Source: Anaerolineae bacterium
Lineage (GTDB): Bacteria > Chloroflexota > Anaerolineae > 4572-78 > J111
Length of the DNA stretch: 8,474 nucleotides
Direction: 5' to 3'
NCBI GenBank assembly: GCA_020433835.1
Contig: JAGRBY010000306.1
Location: 1 to 8,474, forward strand
This document shows, piece by piece, positions 6,193 to 8,474 of this stretch. The stretch's first letter is position 1. Every line of letters starts with the position of its first letter. The notes below the pieces were generated by a model that did no database searches, had not been told where the DNA came from, and saw nothing but the letters and a program-made list of their open reading frames with translations. The position numbers and the translations under genes were made by a program.

Positions 6193-6810
6193 TTAGGCCA
6201 GTAAACTGAATAGAATGACAACTCCAAATCCAAGAATCATCAATCCGGAAATGCGGTTGATCCAGATGAGTTGCTTGCTGTTTAGGCGTTCGCGTATTAG
6301 GCTAACCCCTGTGCTCAGGGCCAGCCACCACAGCGCGGAACCGCTGAAGACTCCGGCGACCAAAACGGTGGCAGCAAGGTAGTCGCCGTGGGTGCCGGCC
6401 AGGCCCAACCCGGCGAAGATGGCTGCAAAGGAAAGAATTGTGGCCGGATTGGTGATGGTTAAAAAAAAGGTAGAAACATAGGCACCGACGAAACTCTGCT
6501 GTTTGGCTTGGGTGGGCATATCCGCAGAGACTGATCGTAATGTTTTAATCCCCAGATAACATAAAAATAGGCCACCAATTGCCGCCAGCCATTGCTGCTG
6601 ACCTAGCAGAATGGCCGAGACGGCTGTCAGCCCAAAACCGGCAACGCAGCCGTAAAAAGCATCGGCAGTAGCGGCCCCCAAACCAGAGAGTAGGCCCACA
6701 ACACGTCCTTGAGTCAACGTGCGCCGGATACAAAGAACGCCAATTGGCCCCACTGGAGCGGCAATTGAAAAGCCGATAAGTAATCCTGTTAGAAGAAAAT
6801 GGGATGTCAT
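6193..6810 (-). CDS. LysE-family amino acid exporter
   Basis: A small inner-membrane protein of 205 residues, the usual size for the LysE/RhtB family, with about six hydrophobic segments. Members export amino acids by proton exchange; the substrate here is unknown. The family signature is clear: GFSIAAPVGPIGVLCIRRTL (13-32) in the first helix, then GLGAATADAFYG (43-54). The second half carries TNPATILSF (120-128) after a short polar loop (93-107). The start is CAT at 6808-6810 on this strand, with AGGAG (complement of 6817-6821) 6 nt upstream. The gene runs head to head with the Lrp-type regulator across 212 bp, the classic arrangement of an exporter and its amino acid-sensing regulator. It converges on the glycosyltransferase gene with 3 bp between the stop codons and no obvious terminator between them. 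Confidence 0.92.
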   Translation of the reverse strand: MTSHFLLTGLLIGFSIAAPVGPIGVLCIRRTLTQGRVVGLLSGLGAATADAFYGCVAGFGLTAVSAILLGQQQWLAAIGGLFLCYLGIKTLRSVSADMPTQAKQQSFVGAYVSTFFLTITNPATILSFAAIFAGLGLAGTHGDYLAATVLVAGVFSGSALWWLALSTGVSLIRERLNSKQLIWINRISGLMILGFGVVILFSLLA

Positions 6811-6871
6811 AGCTGTCTCCTGTCTAAAAGTAGCTTGGTGATAACCCAGCTTTAGAAAGAAAACTGGAATG

Positions 6872-6957
6872 ATCGAGAATTACTGTAAGGGGTTGCTTAG
6901 ACCCAGATTTAATGCTATAGTATGATGTTGAACCATAGTTTATTAGTAACTCTCGAT
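6872..6957. promoter_or_regulatory. Inverted-repeat pair bracketing the lrp-like promoter (candidate operators)
   Basis: ATCGAGAATTAC (6872-6883) and GTAACTCTCGAT (6946-6957) are reverse complements at 11 of 12 positions. Their centres are 74 bp apart, close to seven helical turns. They flank the -35 and -10 elements at 6893-6921. Lrp/AsnC proteins commonly bind several phased sites and wrap DNA, so autoregulation and control of the divergent exporter would be natural. The sites do not clearly match the E. coli Lrp consensus. Confidence 0.45.
6893..6921 (+). promoter_or_regulatory. Promoter of the Lrp/AsnC gene
   Basis: TTGCTT (6893-6898) and TATAGT (6916-6921) are spaced by 17 bp, with an extended TG at 6913-6914. 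Transcription would start near 6928, giving a leader of about 95 nt before the ATG at 7023. It lies between the two inverted-repeat arms. Confidence 0.6.
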
Positions 6958-7022
6958 AATGTAAATTGATATCTAAAGTTGTTTTGCCCTGTTTTGGTAA
7001 TAAAGTTAAGTAAAAGGCCGTT

Positions 7023-7526
7023 ATGACCTTAGAAAATCAAAAGCTTCTTGATCATGTAGGCTGGCAAATATTAAGGGCACTGCAAGAAGATGCGCGTCTG
7101 TCATTTACCGAATTAGGGCGACGCGTGGGTCTATCGCTGCCGGCGGTTGCCGAGCGTGTGCGCCGCATGGAAGAAGCCGGCATTATTCTGGGCTATCGAG
7201 CTGATGTGGATACGGCTAAAATCGGTATGGCGATGGCTGCTTTTATTCGGTTATCGACCACGGGTTCACAATATCCTAAAATTATCGCTTTGGCCCAGGA
7301 CCTTCCGGAGGTTATGGAGTGCCATCACCTGACCGGCACCGACTCATTTATTATGAAAGTTATCGTTTCCTCTATTGCGCATTTGGAAACGCTGATTACG
7401 CGCTTATCGACCTATGGGCAGACAACAACGTCGATTGTTTTATCTTCGCCGGTGGTCAAGCGCGTTGTGACCAAAAGATTTGTTGAAGATGGTCGTGATG
7501 CCTCGGAAGGGCTTAACTATAGCTAG
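7023..7526 (+). CDS. Lrp/AsnC family transcriptional regulator
   Basis: A DNA-binding regulator of 167 residues, typical of single Lrp/AsnC proteins, which bind amino acids and form dimers to octamers. The ATG at 7023 follows AAGG (7014-7017) at 5 nt. Residues 10-55 are the winged helix-turn-helix: DHVGWQILRALQEDARLSFT (10-29), then ELGRRVGLSLPAVAERVRRM (30-49), with the recognition helix around 38-49, and EAGIILGYRADVD. Residues about 66-150 form the RAM ligand-binding domain, with the conserved turn HLTGTDSFIMKV (102-113). The last 15 residues are polar. Its divergent partner is a LysE-type exporter, so it probably activates or derepresses export when an amino acid builds up, and controls itself through the 6872/6946 repeats. 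The ligand cannot be read from sequence. Confidence 0.93.
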   Translation: MTLENQKLLDHVGWQILRALQEDARLSFTELGRRVGLSLPAVAERVRRMEEAGIILGYRADVDTAKIGMAMAAFIRLSTTGSQYPKIIALAQDLPEVMECHHLTGTDSFIMKVIVSSIAHLETLITRLSTYGQTTTSIVLSSPVVKRVVTKRFVEDGRDASEGLNYS

Positions 7527-7541
7527 TGAACTGCGTTGTTT

Positions 7542-7570
7542 TTGCAAATCGCAAAGGCTACAGGTATAAT
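7542..7570 (+). promoter_or_regulatory. Promoter of the rpmH-rnpA-yidD cluster
   Basis: TTGCAA (7542-7547) and a perfect TATAAT (7565-7570) are separated by 17 bp. It begins 15 bp after the regulator's stop codon. The predicted start near 7577 leaves a leader of about 30 nt before rpmH. It is the strongest promoter match in the window, fitting a ribosomal protein gene. Confidence 0.75.
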
Positions 7571-7606
7571 TTCGTGTCAATTATTCAGTAAAAGAGGTCG
7601 TAAAAG

Positions 7607-7783
7607 ATGCCAAAAAGAACATATCAACCCAAACGTCGTCGACGTGCCCGTGTCCATGGATTTCGCTCACGCATGTCCACCAGCAATGGGCGTCGCGTAC
7701 TGAAAGCACGACGTGCTCGCGGTCGCTACTCACTGGCTGTACAGCGCCCGCATCCGAAGCGTACAAACTGGAATGCCGACTGA
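7607..7783 (+). CDS. rpmH: Ribosomal protein bL34
   Basis: The large-subunit protein bL34, 58 residues, very rich in Arg and Lys. It reads [20 protein letters not shown] (1-20), then [20 protein letters not shown] (21-40), matching the family from the start. The usual protein ends near 44-47 residues, just after the segment equivalent to YSLAV (41-45). Here about 13 more residues follow ([13 protein letters not shown]), a C-terminal extension. GAGGT (7594-7598) stands 8 nt before the ATG. It is the first gene of the cluster, under a near-consensus promoter. As in most bacteria it is followed by rnpA, here after a 72-bp gap that holds a strong hairpin. Confidence 0.95.
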   Translation: MPKRTYQPKRRRRARVHGFRSRMSTSNGRRVLKARRARGRYSLAVQRPHPKRTNWNAD

Positions 7784-7791
7784 TAGAGATG

Positions 7792-7844
7792 AACTTATTC
7801 AACAGGGACAGAGAACAAACGGGCTTGCTTCTGTTGAATAAGTT
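7792..7844 (+). promoter_or_regulatory. Perfect 14-bp stem between rpmH and rnpA (attenuator or processing hairpin)
   Basis: AACTTATTCAACAG (7792-7805) and CTGTTGAATAAGTT (7831-7844) are exact reverse complements around a 25-nt loop. G-U pairs extend both ends. The run TTTT at 7843-7846 starts within the 3' arm, and the stem base is AU-rich, so it may act as a weak or partial terminator or an RNase cleavage site. It would lower rnpA relative to rpmH. It ends 11 nt before the rnpA start codon. Confidence 0.6.
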
Positions 7845-7855
7845 TTCTCGAACTC

Positions 7856-8191
7856 ATGAAGCGAAAATATCGTCTGCGCCGTAATAGCGATTTTCAGCGC
7901 ATACGGCAGGTTGGTAAATCTTATGCCAGCTCCCTATTGGTGCTGGCATTTCTACGGAATGAGTTAGACCACAGTCGTTTTGGTTTTGTGGTCAGCAAAC
8001 GGTTAGGTAAAGCGGTTCAGCGTAACAAAATTAAACGCCGCATGCGCGAATCGGTGCGTTTAAAAATACCCCATATTAAGCCGGGATTTGATGTGGTTCT
8101 TATTGCTCGAATACCGTCGCGTGGGGCAACCTTCTCTGATATTTGTCGCTCTATAGACCGTTTATTGAAAACAGCGAATTTGTTGTTATAG
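7856..8191 (+). CDS. rnpA: Ribonuclease P protein component
   Basis: The protein subunit of RNase P, which helps the RNA subunit bind precursor tRNA and remove its 5' leader. At 111 residues it has the usual length. The signature RNR motif is intact: RNKIKRRMRE at 56-65, preceded by FGFVVSKRLGKAVQ (42-55). The N-terminus MKRKYRLRRNSDFQRI (1-16) is typical and fixes the start at 7856; an in-frame stop at 7835-7837 excludes longer forms of any size. No Shine-Dalgarno sequence is visible in the 20 nt before the ATG, unlike the neighbouring genes, so translation may be weak or depend on the upstream hairpin. It is followed 24 bp later by yidD. Confidence 0.96.
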   Translation: MKRKYRLRRNSDFQRIRQVGKSYASSLLVLAFLRNELDHSRFGFVVSKRLGKAVQRNKIKRRMRESVRLKIPHIKPGFDVVLIARIPSRGATFSDICRSIDRLLKTANLLL

Positions 8192-8215
8192 TTTGGCTGG
8201 AATTTGGAAGTTGGT

Positions 8216-8425
8216 ATGAAATATCTGGCCCTTGGATTGATTCGGTTTTATCAAAAATTCATTTCACCGTCTTTGCCTTCGGCGTGTCGGTTTCAGCCTA
8301 CGTGTTCTCATTATGGCTATGAGGCCATCCAAAAATACGGAATTTTCAAGGGCGGCTGGATGACTATTAAGCGCATTGGTCGGTGCCACCCTTTTCATCC
8401 AGGTGGATACGATCCGGTTCCATAA
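8216..8425 (+). CDS. yidD: Membrane protein insertion efficiency factor YidD
   Basis: A small protein of 69 residues associated with the inner membrane that aids YidC-dependent insertion of membrane proteins. The whole sequence fits the family: [20 protein letters not shown] (1-20), [15 protein letters not shown] (24-38) with its conserved cysteines, KYGIFKGGW (40-48), and the RCHPF..GGYDPVP end (56-69). The amphipathic N-terminus is the expected membrane contact. I chose the ATG at 8216 because GGAAG (8206-8210) sits 5 nt before it. A TTG at 8204 in the same frame would add four residues but overlaps this site. It lies third in the rpmH-rnpA-yidD order, normally followed by yidC. Confidence 0.95.
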   Translation: MKYLALGLIRFYQKFISPSLPSACRFQPTCSHYGYEAIQKYGIFKGGWMTIKRIGRCHPFHPGGYDPVP

Positions 8426-8463
8426 ATATTAATGTTTGGCCTATTTAAGAGGATATAGATATA

Positions 8464-8474
8464 TTGCGCGCTAT
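8464..8474 (+). CDS. Possible start of the next gene, probably yidC (cut by the window end)
   Basis: AAGAGG (8447-8452) lies 11 nt before a TTG (8464-8466) that opens a frame running off the window. Only four codons at most are visible, so identity rests wholly on the usual yidD-yidC order. The only nearby ATG (8432) closes after eight codons at 8456-8458, across the ribosome binding site, so it is not the gene start. Confidence 0.2.

Noticed and set aside
7540..7556. Terminator after the Lrp-type gene (TTTGC/GCAAA)
   Set aside because: The stem is only 5 bp, it overlaps the rpmH -35 element, and no T-run follows it.
7792..7844. DnaA boxes near rpmH
   Set aside because: TTATTCAACA does not match the 9-bp TTATNCACA consensus, and the motif is fully explained as the arms of the stem.

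Overview
The window looks like chromosomal DNA of a free-living bacterium with mid-range GC. I infer a Chloroflexota (Anaerolineae-like) origin. This rests on overall gene style: an SRPBCC-fused class III cyclase, a GT4 lipid glucosyltransferase-like enzyme, and a bL34 of the 'MPKRTYQPK' type with a C-terminal extension. No rRNA or marker set confirms it, so the assignment is tentative. There are no insertion sequences, phage genes, CRISPR arrays or tRNAs.

Layout. Positions 1-126 hold three tandem copies of a 42-bp unit that each encode a strong hairpin, followed by a 14-bp-stem hairpin (118-150). A likely promoter (180-208) leads into an unrecognised 265-residue coiled-coil protein (275-1072). 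A 406-bp gene-free stretch follows, bounded by two related 42-nt palindromes and rich in smaller inverted repeats. It forms the leader of a probable rightward operon of three genes: a multidomain adenylyl cyclase-like protein (1479-3458), a membrane-anchored six-hairpin glycosidase (3540-4910), and a GT4 glycosyltransferase (4951-6189). The glycosyltransferase meets a leftward LysE-family exporter (6193-6810) tail to tail, only 3 bp apart. The exporter is divergent from an Lrp/AsnC regulator (7023-7526), and the 212-bp space between them carries a clear promoter bracketed by a 12-bp inverted-repeat pair. The right end is the conserved rpmH-rnpA-yidD cluster (7607-8425) with its own near-consensus promoter, and probably the very start of yidC at the edge.

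How the genes work together. The cyclase would make cAMP in response to whatever its N-terminal SRPBCC and middle domains sense. The glycosidase and glycosyltransferase may act together in surface glycolipid or glucan metabolism. The Lrp-type protein probably senses an amino acid and controls its own gene and the exporter. The right-hand cluster supplies ribosomal protein bL34, the RNase P protein and the YidD membrane-insertion factor.

Nothing here amounts to a proven new system. The least explained signals are the left-edge tandem hairpins, the paired palindromes with a possible switching RNA structure in the cyclase leader, the operator-like repeat around the lrp promoter, and the perfect 14-bp stem between rpmH and rnpA.
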